The notes beneath the pieces were generated by a model, which did not search any database, had not been told where the DNA came from, and saw only the letters and a list, made by a program, of their open reading frames with translations. Both the position numbers and the translations under genes were made by a program. 64,000 bases of DNA from Simmondsia chinensis (taxonomy: Eukaryota > Streptophyta > Magnoliopsida > Caryophyllales > Simmondsiaceae), in the NCBI GenBank assembly GCA_018398585.1, contig JAGTTD010000003.1, forward strand, positions 11,850,637-11,914,636, written 5' to 3'. Positions 1 to 13,000 of the stretch are shown piece after piece; position 1 is the stretch's first letter; each line of letters starts with the position of its first letter.

Positions 1-835
1 ATAGGTGGGTTGCTTAGTGTGATGGGTAAAGGTAGGCGGCCAGCAGATGATTGGTTGGGTGGGTGGCGGCCTTCCCTTGCGGTGGAAACAAGGTGTGCCA
101 TTAGTGGGCTAGGTTGGCGGTCGAGTGCCTCACGGTGAGGGGATGGCGTCACCGTTGTGAAGGATGTGCCATAATGGAAATGTCACCATGTATGTGCCGT
201 GAATGATATACCGCCAAGCATGACGCTAAACGCCGTGAGCAAAGTGTTGGCGGTATGAGGGATGCCACCAAGATTAGGCTGCCATGGCCTCACTTGGGGT
301 TTGCCATTAAGGATAGATAGGCGTGTTGTCAAGGTCATGCCGCCATGTTTGGTATCGCCATTGACCTGCTAGTTTATTTCCCTGATATCTTATAAGTCTC
401 TAATCCCCATATTGTCCATCAAAATTAAAGGAATAAAAACCAAATATTACAGGACCAAACTTAATATCTAACATGGTTAGATATTTTTTCTTCTCAAACT
501 CAATCCTGTTTCATACGAACAAGTCATACTCGGTTCGACTCACCCTTATGTCGTTGACTCACATGTTGGATCATATGAGTCAATTTGGGTCGACCAGTCG
601 GCCACCACTAAGGAAGATAGGCCACAGTTGTGTCTAGAGCTGGCCCCGACATGGAAAAGGACCAACCTGACGTACATCGTGGCGGGCCAGGACGCGGGTC
701 AAATTTTAAAGCTCTAAACCAAGACCCCGGCTTGACCCATGTTCTCAACTAGCCTTGGTAAGCTGGCTTCCTGCATGCCACCAGGCCGACATGTTGGCAA
801 CTGTGATTTGTCACCTCACTTGAGGTGACAAGTCC

Positions 836-836
<1 letters not shown>
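1..836. other. Gene-free region
   Basis: No reading frame with a recognisable domain was found. The first 360 bases are GC-richer than what follows and use short GGCGG, CGCCA and GCCACCA motifs repeatedly. The stretch at 500-612 ends in a GGCCACCACTA motif similar to the end of the hAT-like remnant near 1783, so it may be a decayed relative. Nothing else is assignable. Confidence 0.5.

Positions 837-876
<40 letters not shown>
837..876. repeat. Poly-C tract, 40 nt
   Basis: An uninterrupted run of 40 C is followed directly by GGGG then CCCC. The apparent glycine-rich reading frame on the opposite strand is only this homopolymer. The length should be treated as approximate because such tracts are assembly-prone. 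Confidence 0.95.
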
Positions 877-878
<2 letters not shown>

Positions 879-1534
879 GGCCCCAAAAATGTTAATGGCC
901 TTCTATAAATATCCCCCAACCCCACCTTGGCCCACCCCATTTCATCCACATTCCTCAAAATTTTATAACAATTATAAATGTTTTAAAATTGTAAAGTTCA
1001 AAATTTCTATCGACTTTGGTTACTGTTATTATTATTACTATTATGCTTTCGTAATAGTCGGTTAAACCCTTATTTTATCATATTCAACTTGTATTTAGAT
1101 TTAATATATAAATCTCAACTTGTATTGAGATCTAAGGGAGGTACCACCACCAAACGCTGAACAAATGCTTACCTATATTAATTACGGCGATAAAATAAGT
1201 TATTTTGTTACTAGGATTGCCGGCCTATAAATGTATAGTAAACATTTTGTACAACTGGTGATGGTATGTTGGGCTGTAGAAGAACCTTCCATTCCACGCC
1301 TCACTAAGAGCAAAAGAGACAAAAGGAGAACAAAGGAGACCAACGAGGCAAAGCAAGGAGAGCTAAAGAAATGAGAGTCACCATACAAATTTCATTGTCA
1401 GTATTTTATGTTTTAAGTATGTAGGTAATTGACTAAAGTGGCCGTATAAATTTTAATGTTACGTCATATGTATTTTATGTTCTATTAATAAAATTATAAT
1501 TCCTCTTATGTTTATTTTTTATTTTATACATTAT
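877..1534. other. AT-rich gene-free region with TATA-like motif
   Basis: A TTCTATAAATATCC motif at about 902-915 resembles a plant TATA box, but no convincing coding sequence follows. The rest is AT-rich with no recognisable domain or paired repeat. It could be part of an old LTR, but no partner LTR was found. Confidence 0.35.
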
Positions 1535-1783
1535 GTTGATCCCGGTCTGACCCGGATTTAACCCGTCGGATCTTGTTCCGTGCCAGACCCGTGACCTGCT
1601 CGAACCCATCCTTGCATCTCAACTATGTCACTGGCCGAACTAGATCAGGGATCTCCCCCTCCTCGACCTGGCCCGGCCCGACCTGTTGCATAGACCGGCA
1701 TGACCTGTGTCAACCCGTTCGTACGCATTTGACCCACAGATTGGCTCATGAGTCAATTCGAATCGATCTGTTGGCCACCTCTA
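1535..1783. mobile_element. hAT-like non-autonomous element remnant (GACCCG type)
   Basis: The stretch is filled with variants of GACCCG and CCCGACC. It ends in GTTGGCCACCTCTA, the reverse complement of TAGAGGTGGCCAAC, a terminal sequence commonly seen in plant hAT non-autonomous elements. No clear partner end or 8-bp target duplication was found on the left, so this is probably one end of a decayed copy. The plus-strand reading frame across it is a by-product of its composition. Confidence 0.45.
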
Positions 1784-4224
1784 GCGGTGCCTTAATGTTA
1801 ACTATGATGATGGAAGTTCATGATGGTGGATGTTAATAAATTAAGTGGCGGCTGTTGTTAGAGGGCAAGGGTGAGTGGTGTCATATATTTCATATCTTTT
1901 ATACTATATTCCTATGATTTTTTAGCTACTACATCTGTGTTATGATATAATTTTTGTATATTTAAGCTTGGTATGTATTAGAGCTAAGACATCTTGAAAA
2001 GCCATGAAAAATGAGCTAAAACAGACAAATTCAAGGACTATTTTGAAAAAGATGACCACCTTTGAAAAAAGGACCCATCAAGTCAAGATTCAGCTTTTCA
2101 ATCTTATATTTTTAGGTCCCTTGATAGTGGGCCGTGAATTGGGTTGCAAAAGATTGTTTTTTTAAGGGTCGTGAATTGGGCCCCTAGGGCATTGCCTCTT
2201 CTCTATAAATAGGCCAGGGTGACCTAATTTTCTCCACTTTTTATTCTCCTTTCACTTCTCCTCCTTCCCTGAGCCACCAATAGGGATCCAATTCTCACGA
2301 AGGACAAAGCGCAAGTGGTCGGAGTGTGGGAGAATCGAAGCAAGAGTCAAGTTAACACCAATCAACGAAGTTCATCAATCCATGAGTTTTCTCTTCCCTT
2401 TTTCTTTTGCATTTGTAATGTATAAAACTCTTATGTATACGACCCCTGTATATCCACCATAATTATAATTTGTTTGTATGCTTGCGAGTACATGAATTTT
2501 AATACTCTTTAAAACCACATAGTGAGTCAAGGTGGTGAATGATGAATCACGATAGTGATTAGTCACAATGATAGATGGTACGAAGTGGTGGAATGGTGGT
2601 GGTGAAAGTGAAAGTGATCACAGCGGTGAGGATTCAAGGCTAAACTGATCTTTTTAAAATATATTTCTAAACAAGTTGTAAAAAAGATCCAATGATGCAA
2701 TTTTCTTTATTGAACTATGAAGCATCTTTTCATCTCCTTATTTAAATGGTGAAAATGATGTAAAAGAATCTTTTATGTAAGCCGAACACAAGCCTTACAT
2801 TATACATATAACAAATTATTTATGCATTATGAACATCTATAGTATTATTAAAATATAGTATTTTCACAAAATATTCTTTATAATCATTCTATTTAGGTGC
2901 CTTTGACCACTCTTACTCGCCATAGGGGTTATTTGGCGATGATAAATCGCATTTTTTTTTTTAGAATCATTTGTCCGGCAAGGCGGCAACCATAGAAGAA
3001 ATACTATTTCCAATACTTTTCTTTAAATTAAAAAAAAAAAGAAAAATAGATTTTATTGCTTCTTAAAATCCTTGATACTATACTCTCTTTTTTAAAGATG
3101 CTTTCTTTACCCTTGTAGCAATCCAAGCATGCACCATAGTTGGTAAATTACGGCACAAAGTAAACAGAGTTTAATATGTTTGTATATTATTCGACTTGTA
3201 CATAAAAAAAGTTCAATCAAAAGTTCATTGATTTGTAAAAAAGATTGTATAAGATTATATTTGTTTTCTATAACTTCTGGACACTAGCAGAGTGAAAAGG
3301 AATATAATCTTACTCATTATACTTTTTGTTTGATACTGCTACCCCTAATAGTAATAGCAAGAAGCATAAAACATATAAACAAATAAGGCAAATTCAACAA
3401 TTTAAGAGTTGAAATGACAAATTTAACAAGAAATAGAATATATATATTAAGCATAAATATAACCAATTTGAACTAATTATTTGTTTTTCATTGCACAAAA
3501 ATATGGATACGTTAACAAGCATATTTTATTATATAATTGACAATGATATGTAAACACCCTTTTTAAAGGGAAAAAAAAAAAAGCAAAACATGTTTTAACA
3601 CGTTAATTATATGTGTATTTTACTAACAATGGCAGGCACTAAGACACTTATCTATGTAGCAGGAAAACCACTACAACATAAGAATAAAATCTTGTTTACA
3701 AACAAACAGGAGGCACCTGCGCAGTTCTGTGCCCAAGTCATTTTGGTCAAAGAAAAAAGAGTAACGATTCAGCTACTAATTAGCATCATTAAGCCGCCTA
3801 CCATTGTATGCATGACGACTCATACATGCTACCCTTCTATATATAAAACAGCAACAAGGGGTCTTATATCTTTGGCTAACACAAAGTACAGAAAACTACT
3901 TAATTTTTTTGGTGAGGTAAGAAAAAGGGTATTTGGTGTCATTTCTTAGAAAGGTGTAGCCTAAATGTGGCCAAATTGTGAAAAAATTGTTTGTTTCTGC
4001 TTTTATTCAAAAGCACAAAAACTGTTTGCTTCTATTTAAAGAGTTCTCTTTCAGGGACAAACATACCTTTAAATCCCAAAAAAATGTTTTTTTTTTCCCT
4101 GAAGAAAGTAACTTTTTTTATTTTCCAAAAAGGAGCTTGGCCAAAGACACATCCATCAAGAAGATTTGCCTCAAGCTTGATAGGGCCGCAATAGTAAAGA
4201 GAACGACTTGGGTGTATTAATCTG
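1784..4224. other. Gene-free region with one promoter-like segment
   Basis: A CTCTATAAATAGG motif at 2201-2213 is followed by a pyrimidine-rich stretch, as in LTR promoters, but no second LTR or coding region goes with it. From about 2650 to 4200 the sequence is AT-rich with many A and T runs. The short reading frames at 3611-4220 show no domain. I see no gene here. The 3' end of LSM4 transcripts probably lies near the right edge. Confidence 0.45.
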
Positions 4225-4480
4225 GGATATTACAACAGTTGCCATTAAAAAAGGTGGCATGAAAGCAAGTTATTGATGCTTTTAAGAGGTGGAATAAAAA
4301 TGCCCAAATCATATTACAGTAAACCAAAAACATTAGAACACGCAAGCTTTGTGATCTAAAATTTGCAGATTTAAACCCCATTTCCACAAGACACTCATAC
4401 TCATAAAACACCACGGCGATATATGCATCAAAAGTAGCAAAGCTCACCACACCAAATCTCCAGCAATATGAATTACAAGA

Positions 4481-6097
4481 TTATCGACCTCGGCCTCCAC
4501 CTGCAAAAGAAAGCAAATGAGCTCAGCTTCTTGATAAGACAAGCTTCTCTATGAGTGAACCGTGCATGGCTGTTAGTCCGCAGCATGCAGCTTTAGTAGC
4601 GAGATACTGCTGCAAGATAGACTGCCCATTTGGCCGAACTTCTTTTTTAGATGATAAAAAGGTTGTTTTTTTTTTTTTTTTTTTTTTTTTTAAATACAAA
4701 CAAATCTTTCAGGATTTGAGAGTGTCTAGCCTAGAAACAAAGTGTTTTTAAATCGAAGTAGAAATTGTTCAATTGCTTTTAAGCAAAAGCAACCAAGACG
4801 CAAAAACTACAAATCTTTGAAACAAAAATACCCATATTACAGAACTGCTTTTGCACAAATTGATTAAACAATTTTTTTTTCACCACTTGGCCAACCAGGT
4901 CAAGAGTAAGAAAGCTATTAAGAACAAAGTTTAACGCATTTACCTTTTCCAGCCGTCTTCTGAGAACCTCCACGGCCTCGTCCTGCACCTTTACCTCCAT
5001 CATCGACACCACGTCCAATGCCCTTTGCCTGTCTCCCAGGACCGTCTTCTCTGCCTCTTCCTCTCCCACGGCCTACCCCTGGAGGCTTCCTATCTGAGCA
5101 AGCGAACACAAGAAAACCGGTCAACAACAATGCTTCCCTCATGAAGGGTGAAACCCTGTGGTCTGAGAGAATGCTCACACAACTTATCACATCGGTTAAT
5201 CTCTTACTAGTCAAGACTGGGACGACCCCATCAACTTTTCTCGGAAAAGAGGCTAATGAAGACACCAAAATCGAATATAGGTCATTACATAACAGTTTTT
5301 GAGTTAACTATTACGCAATTGGACATTAGTAACAGAGCTTTCAGAGCTACTTTCATAATGCCTACATACTGTATTTTAGTTTATAGAACATAATTATAAA
5401 TGTATTCATACGGGAAAAAAAATTATCACAACCATATAAAATTAATAATTGCATGCTGCTCATTCAAATTTTAGCAAATGAAGGCTTAAAGGCAACCTAT
5501 GATTCCTTCAAAAACCTAATAAAATTGACTACAACATATTACACAATCGTAAATAGCAATTTGATTCTATAATGGAGATCCAAGTAGCAGGAAATTGCAA
5601 AGCAGAGCTGAACGAGATTTTCAAATCCACCTTCCTAACAACTATGTGAAATAAAACCCTCTAGAACGCAATATATGACTTCATGTTCAATAAGCATTTA
5701 CACATACCAAAAGGACCAGTCTGAAATTTCAATTGTGTTTTGTGTGATATACTAATAAAGGGAACATAGACTTTTTCTTTATACATGGCAAGAGAAAGGA
5801 CAGAAATCTACCTGTGCGACTCTTAGTTTCCTCTTGCACTTTATCAATGACCTGAGCAAAAGCGCCAGGAGTTAGACAGCGAATAATTAGCATGATCCAC
5901 AACCATGAGGCCAAAAAAATTAACCGAAACAAAGTATTGTTCAATTTTCTTTTCACAGAACAAGACTAAGTTTACAACCCAAAGCAAATCTCCATGTTGA
6001 TTACTGATGAATATCAGACAATGACATCAGCGAAAATAGCAAAGCTTGCTAAAGGAACATACCCAGTGCTTCAAGGGCTCCCGCCTACGCAGGGTCT

Positions 6098-6128
<31 letters not shown>

Positions 6129-6982
6129 GCGGCGGGCTAATGTATGCAGCCTTTCCCCTTCAGGGTGTTAACCTGAAAAGAGGCTGTTTCCCAGTGCCCC
6201 CAACCTGAGGGTGAGGTGCTAGGAGAAATTTTTTCTTTACCCTTTTCTAAAATCCTACAAATGATGCAACAAATAGATATAGGATAGATACAACAACAAC
6301 AAACCCAGTGCCACAATAGGCTCCCGCATAAGCAGGGTCGCCGCGGGCGCCCGCGGTGGGGGGGGGGAGGGTTTAGATGTACGCAGCCTTCCCCCTTCCA
6401 GGAGCTACCCTGAAGAGAGGCTGTTTTCGAGGACCCCCGACTTGAAACGCTAGTCCGCAGCATCGAAGCATGGAAGCCTGGCATCAAGAGAGTGGTAAGC
6501 ATATAAGTCGGGGAAAGCAAGAGGCAGGCATAATAAGCAAATTCAATGCAAGCCAAGCTAGGCAAATAATAGGGAGAGAAATAAGGTAAGAAAATTCGCA
6601 ATCCTTTCCTGGGTCTCTCCATTAAGGATCTGGACTCTTAACGCCCCGTTTGGCAACGGGGTAAAGAAAGGTAAAGGGGGGTAATTTTCTACCCCTGTTT
6701 GGCAAAGTTATTCGAAGGGTAAAGGGGGGTAATGGGGAGTAATTTTTTACCCCCCATTACCCCTCTTTACCCGCAATTTCTTTAACCCCCAAATTGGGGG
6801 ATAAAGAGGGGTAAAGGTAATTTTTAAAAAAAATTTGACACTTTTAACCTTATTTTAACTATAACTCTCTTTACCCTTACCCCTTTACTCAATTGCCAAA
6901 CAAGGGTAACTCATTTACCCCTCTTTACCCTTACCCCTCTTAATTTGACATATCCAAACAAGGGTAAAATATTACCTTACCT

Positions 6983-7020
<38 letters not shown>

Positions 7021-10000
7021 TTTTTACCCCTCTTTACCCTTACCCTCATTTACCCCTCTTTACCCTCTACCTTGTTGCCAAACTTGGGAGTCATGACTTG
7101 GATCAATTGATTGTTCATACACAAGTATCGGTGACATGTATTCATCTGAAACAATGGGACAAGCCACCAAAAGCCAAAAGAGCTCTATAGCTAACCGTGG
7201 TAATGATGGCTGGTAGATGACATTATAACACCTTAACAGTTACCAAGACAGAAAAAGGAAACCAAAGAAAATAAATGTACTCTCATTATCCAATTTTCAT
7301 AACCACTCAACTACTACGAGAATTTTCTGAAGATAAAATAGCCAAATAGCCCAGAAGCACAACTACACAAGTTCACAATAATTTAGACATAAGATGCTAC
7401 TATGAAATTAATAAAAACATAAGGACTACTTGATGCAAATCTTTATAGCCCAAATACCGTATAATAAAACACAAATGAATTATACAAGTGCAAGAAAGAA
7501 ATGTGTTTATACCCGCCTCAAGCAGCAATACTAGAACACCAATACAACCCAAACACCCACATCACACACAGAGCACTTACATTGTGACAACCCCATGGCC
7601 ACCTTCCCTACCTTGTCACAAGTTCATAGTCAAGAATTGTAGCCCCACCTGCCAATTGCACACCCTCCTTGCTTACCCAGGGGAGAGAAACAATACAAAT
7701 ATTCACAGCACAACCATATGGCTAATTAACAAACAGAAGCCAAATGAGGTCATAGAGTGCAACATTACTATCTCTGGTCTCTTCATCAACAATAAACAAC
7801 AACAGACCTAATGCCTCAAGGGCTCCCGCATAAGCGGGGTCTGGGAGGAGTGGGATGTACGCAGCCTTACCCCTTTCCGGTGTTACCCTAATGGGAGGCT
7901 ATTTCCGAGGACCCCCAACCTGAGACGCATGAAAGCATAAAGCATACAAGCATCTAGGTGTAAGAGTATAAACAACGACACATGACAAGCACATAGAGAG
8001 TATGAAGCACCGAATAGGCAAAAATGAATATGCAATAAAACAACAAGGCGATAGAACAATAAGAAGCCAACACATAGCAAATGTGCGTATAATCAAACAG
8101 GCATGCATAAAAGCCTCGAGGCACTAGTACTAGCTTTGAAGAGCTCCTTGATCCTAAACCGCTATATCGGTTACACTTATACTAATCCTCCACCCGGCTC
8201 TATCTAAGGCTATCTCCTCATTTAGGTTGAGATAAGTGAGATCATGTCGAATTGCCTCCATCCAACTCTTCTTTGGCTGGCCTCTCCCCCTCTTTCCGTC
8301 TGTAATATGGAGTTGTTCGCATCTCCTGACAGGGGCAGTAGTCGGTTTCCTCCTAACATGCCCAAGCCACCGCAAACGTTGCTCCCTCAACTTATCTTTG
8401 ATTGGTGCCACCCCCAATTTACTTCTTATAACGCCATTTCTGATCTTATCTTTCCTTATGTGTCCATACATCCGGGTTCTTCATCCTCTTACATAAATCA
8501 ATAGTTTGCAAGTGTCAATTTCTCCATACATGCCCAGGTTACACATGTGCCACTATATGTTTTGATCTCCTTTGTTTATCAGGCAAAAGAGATGGTGGGA
8601 AAGCATCCAGAATTACAAAGAAAAAGAGAGAATTAAACAGACTTGAATCAAACTTTATAAGTATAGGCGATCAACAAAATTTTCATCATCCTCACACAAC
8701 ATAGAATTCATCATTGCCCCATCTTAAAACACTTGTCTTTGACGGCTTGGAAGAGTGTCTCCTCCTCCTGAAGAGTCCTATAACACTTTCCAGCACTACT
8801 AAGTACATACTTCTCAAAATCCCTCCCAACAACTTATATTTCTTCTGCTCCCTGATTGATTGAAGGACAAATATTTACCTTGCAAAATGTTTCTACCCTG
8901 AAAATATTTGAACTATAAGAGTTTCTACAAAATTATCTTTTCGGTTGATGAGGTATACAATTTTGGTTGTGTAATTTTGGATAGGTTTGTTCTAGCCTAT
9001 TTGCGATTGAGATTAGGATATGACATTAGGATTAGGTATGAAGAGTAACGCAATCACAAATAGGAAAAATGGTTAAAAAGAAGCCAATTTCTCTGCAGTT
9101 CTATACAAGCCATTTTTTATATTGATTCATGTAAGTAAATAATAGAAATGGTCTTGCAAATAGGTAAGGGTTGGGTACAAATTATACCACCTGCCACGGT
9201 TATGGGGCGGGTACGGGCATGTATGTACCCACCCTGCCCCACCCCAATACCCAATTTGTATTTTATTTATTTAAAAAAAAGAAAATTATATATTTGATTT
9301 AGTTACTCAATTTCGTGTCAAATATTTTAGCAAATAATAAACTGATTCTAAAAGGGTTCATTTACCAGGCACTAAGGCACCGGATCCCATTAGAACTCCG
9401 AAGTTAAGCGTGCTTGGGCGAGAGTAGTACAAGGATGGGTGACCTCTTGGGAAGTCCTCGTATTGCCAACCCTATAAGGTTGGAGGTCCTCGGAAACAGC
9501 CTCTCGGCAAGGTTACACCCTGAAGGGGTAAGGCTGCGTACATCCACCTCTCCCAGACCCCGCTTATGCGGGAGCCCTTAAGGCACTAGCTCTATTGTTG
9601 TTGTTGTTGTATAATTTGATTCTAAAATATAATATTAAATAATTGATACGGGTGGATATGGACAGTCATTTGGTATGCGGGTACACAGCAGGTAATGGAT
9701 ACTCGTTGGCTACCCGCGAGTATGGGTATGGATTTGTACTTGCTAGGGTGAGTATGGGTATCCACTTCATACCCGTGGTGGGTAAAGGAGCGGGAATGGG
9801 TGTGGATTTGAGTGGCAGGAACAGGTATGGAGGCACTCCCTGTACCCACCCTGCCATATTGTCATCCCTATTTGATAGGTTCTATCTGATGTTCCAAAAG
9901 GCTACAAAAGCCCTCTGCATCACAACGGATGGTTCAATGACCAAGGATACCTCCTGTGGTATGTAATATTAGGATTAAAAAAAAAGACATATATCCTGAA

Positions 10001-13000
10001 TACAACGATATAAACTGCACGCAACCAACTTGGTCCAATTAGGCACGCAACCAACTTGGTCCAATTAGGAGTATTCATCGGTCCAAACCCAGACCAGACC
10101 GGACCGAAGACCGAAATTGGCCTCTTTTGAAGACCAAAGACTGGACCGAGTTACTTCATGGACCGGACCGGACCGATTTGGACCGATTATCATTTCTTTA
10201 TTTTTTAGTATTAGTTAAATTTATCACATTTTGTCAAATTCGGTCAACTTTAAAGGCAACTAATAGGAAAAACTTAAAAAATAAACAGTAGAAATAATAG
10301 AAGATATACAAATACACATGATCACCCACCAATACCACGACTCATCATAACAACTTATATTTACTAAATTCGACCCCGACAATGTGACCCCTTTGATTTG
10401 ATTCTCATATTTCTTAATTCTTCAATAATAACCAACGAAATTCTTCTTAAATTAACTGGAAATAATTATACATATAAGTCGTAGCAATATACAAAATGCA
10501 ATAGTTATCATTAAAACAAATAAGATAATTTAATATAGGTGTTTACGTGCTATTTTAAACTAATTTTAAGCCCAAACGTTATTAGTCTAAAATAGTTTTC
10601 TTATAATATAATAAAATATATAGGAGGCCCAACAACATCATTCGGGTTTTCAGTCCAGTCTCGGGTTTTTCGGGTTTAGACCGGACTGGACCGGATCGAA
10701 ACCCGAAATTACGTCAACTTGAGGACCAAGGACCGGACCGAAATTGAATCGGTCCGGTCCAGTTTTTTGGTCCATACTGGTATTTGAACACCCCTAGGTC
10801 CAATAATTAACACAGTAACACAAGTAATGACGAAAAACCCATTTAACCCAAACAAACACACACACAGTACTTGGAGCTCTGACTTCTAAGACAAAGACAT
10901 ATATTCTATCTTCCACAAAATCATTTCACCACAAAGATATTGCTCATAACCCAATCTTAAATTATATGCATAAGGGCAATGCACCAAATAGCAACCAATT
11001 TCGATCAAAAAAATCCAAGAACCCACTTTGATCAAGTCCAACTGGAATTTCCCTTACCCGTCGCTCCTCATCATGAAAGGAAAATCACACAAAAGACAAA
11101 CAGGCCACATGAAATCATGGAAAGTCGACAACTGAGCTGCAGGGCTGATAACAGCAATTTGAGCATAAGTACAGAAAATCACCTATATTTGTTATATCCA
11201 CAGGTACGTGTGAAAAGCTCATTGTCACCGGCCACTGAGGGCACAAAATGGAAGTCAAGTTCTTCATGAAACTCCTATCAATGATTAGCAATGGCTCACC
11301 CTCCCTTGGATTTTGTAGATTACTGAAATTTCTATGCCGGAACTCCAAGGTAAAACAAGGCATTACCCACACATTAATGAGAACAATTCCTTCTAGAACA
11401 TCACTGAGCCCCAAATATGCAGCGTGAGGGCCTCTTGTCCCTCTACAAATTTTGAGCTGGTGTAACGAACTATGCTAAATGAAAAACTCCTATCATCAGT
11501 TAGCAGTGATTCACCTCCCTTGGGGTTTGTATATTACTGAAATCCCTCCACTGACGCTCCAAGGTAAAACAAGGCATTACAGACACATTAATGAGAACAG
11601 GTTCCTCCAAGAACGTCAGACTCAGCTCCAAATATGCAGCGTGAGGATCTCTTGTTCCTCTGTAAAGTTTGAGTTGGACTAATAAACAATGCTAAATGAA
11701 ATCCCTCCCTCCTTTTGTTCCTCTCTCTCCCTCTCTCCCCTTTTGTCTCTCTTCTCTTTCTTTAATTCTATCCCCTCTCCCCGTCCCTCCCTCCTCCCTT
11801 CTTGTATCTCTTCTCTCTCTTTAATTCTATCCCCTCCCCCTCTACTTCCAATTCCTATGTCAGATATCTTGGTTCACATCATCAGTATCTGAGTTAGACT
11901 TTCCTAGACCCTTTATTATCATAGCATTTTACTCATTAGGGATAACAATGTCCAAAATAAGGAAAAATATAGATGAGATTAGGGGCGTAAATGAGCCGAG
12001 TTGGCTCGCGAGGATAACGCTGGAAAGGCTCTGCTCGCTTCGAGCTCGAGGCGAGCCGAGCCGAGCTGGTTTGTTTAGCTTATCGAGTAGAGCCCGAGCC
12101 TAGTGAAGCTCGAGCTCGTAAGTTCGCGAGCCTAAACGAGCCCAAATGAGCTTTTCTTAATATAATATTTTTGATTAAATATGACCAATGGAGCCAAATT
12201 TGAGCCTAAATGAGCCGAGCCCGAGCTCAAACTTGCCCAAACGAGCCTAGATTGAGCTTAGATGAGCCGAAATATTGTAAGCTTAATTCGAGCACGCTGA
12301 GCTTAGATCGAGCCAAGCCGAGCCGAGCCCGAGCTTTTGATCGAGCTCGGCTAGCTTCGAGCTGAACCTGAGCCGAGTTTAATGTAAACGAGCAGAGCCG
12401 AGCCTCGAGCCTGCTCAAATACACCCCTAGATGAGATAGCGAGAAGATATTAGGAACAACAAGCTCATTCTATGATGATACTGAAATCCATATCATCTTC
12501 CTTTCCCATCACCACCACCGCCAAGCCTCATCCATCGCCTCTGCCATAACCATGTCTATCCAAACCCCTTGCCAACCCAAAATGATGAAGAGAGACGCGC
12601 GCTTGTGTGCGTGGGCGTCTCTGTGTGTGTGTCTGTATGTATGTATGTATCTATGTATATAGGGCATGACTCTTATGAGAGGGTGAGAGATGAAAGGAGA
12701 AAATAATGACTATTGAATCTCAATTAAGGGCCAAGATTTCAAAAGTACTTTTACACCTCTCATTAAAGTCAATGGCGTAGATTTCCTTATACATATATAT
12801 ACATATACATATAAATACATACATATACATATATACGTATACATATACGTGTATATACATATATACGTATACATATATATGTGTACATATATACGTGTAC
12901 ATATACATACATATATATATATTTGATCTACTATACATATGATATATAAAGAAAAAGGGAATTCTGTTCATATAAATTCTGCACATGCTTCTCATCTCTC

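Noticed and set aside
749..958. Glycine-rich protein
   Set aside because: The frame is only the 40-nt C tract read on the other strand.
3611..4220. Small plus-strand genes left of LSM4
   Set aside because: The overlapping short frames have no domain, lie in AT-rich DNA, and partly overlap the probable 3' UTR side of LSM4.
6945..7190. Proline-rich protein
   Set aside because: The frame reads through the 37-nt C tract and TTTACCCC repeats of a fold-back element.
8236..8504. Plus-strand genes at 8.2-8.5 kb
   Set aside because: They are mirror frames of the LINE ORF2 fragment on the minus strand.
9354..9472. A functional 5S rRNA gene
   Set aside because: The 5S-like part is flanked by a target duplication and runs directly into a LINE-like tail without a terminator. 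It has several substitutions and is not in a tandem array.
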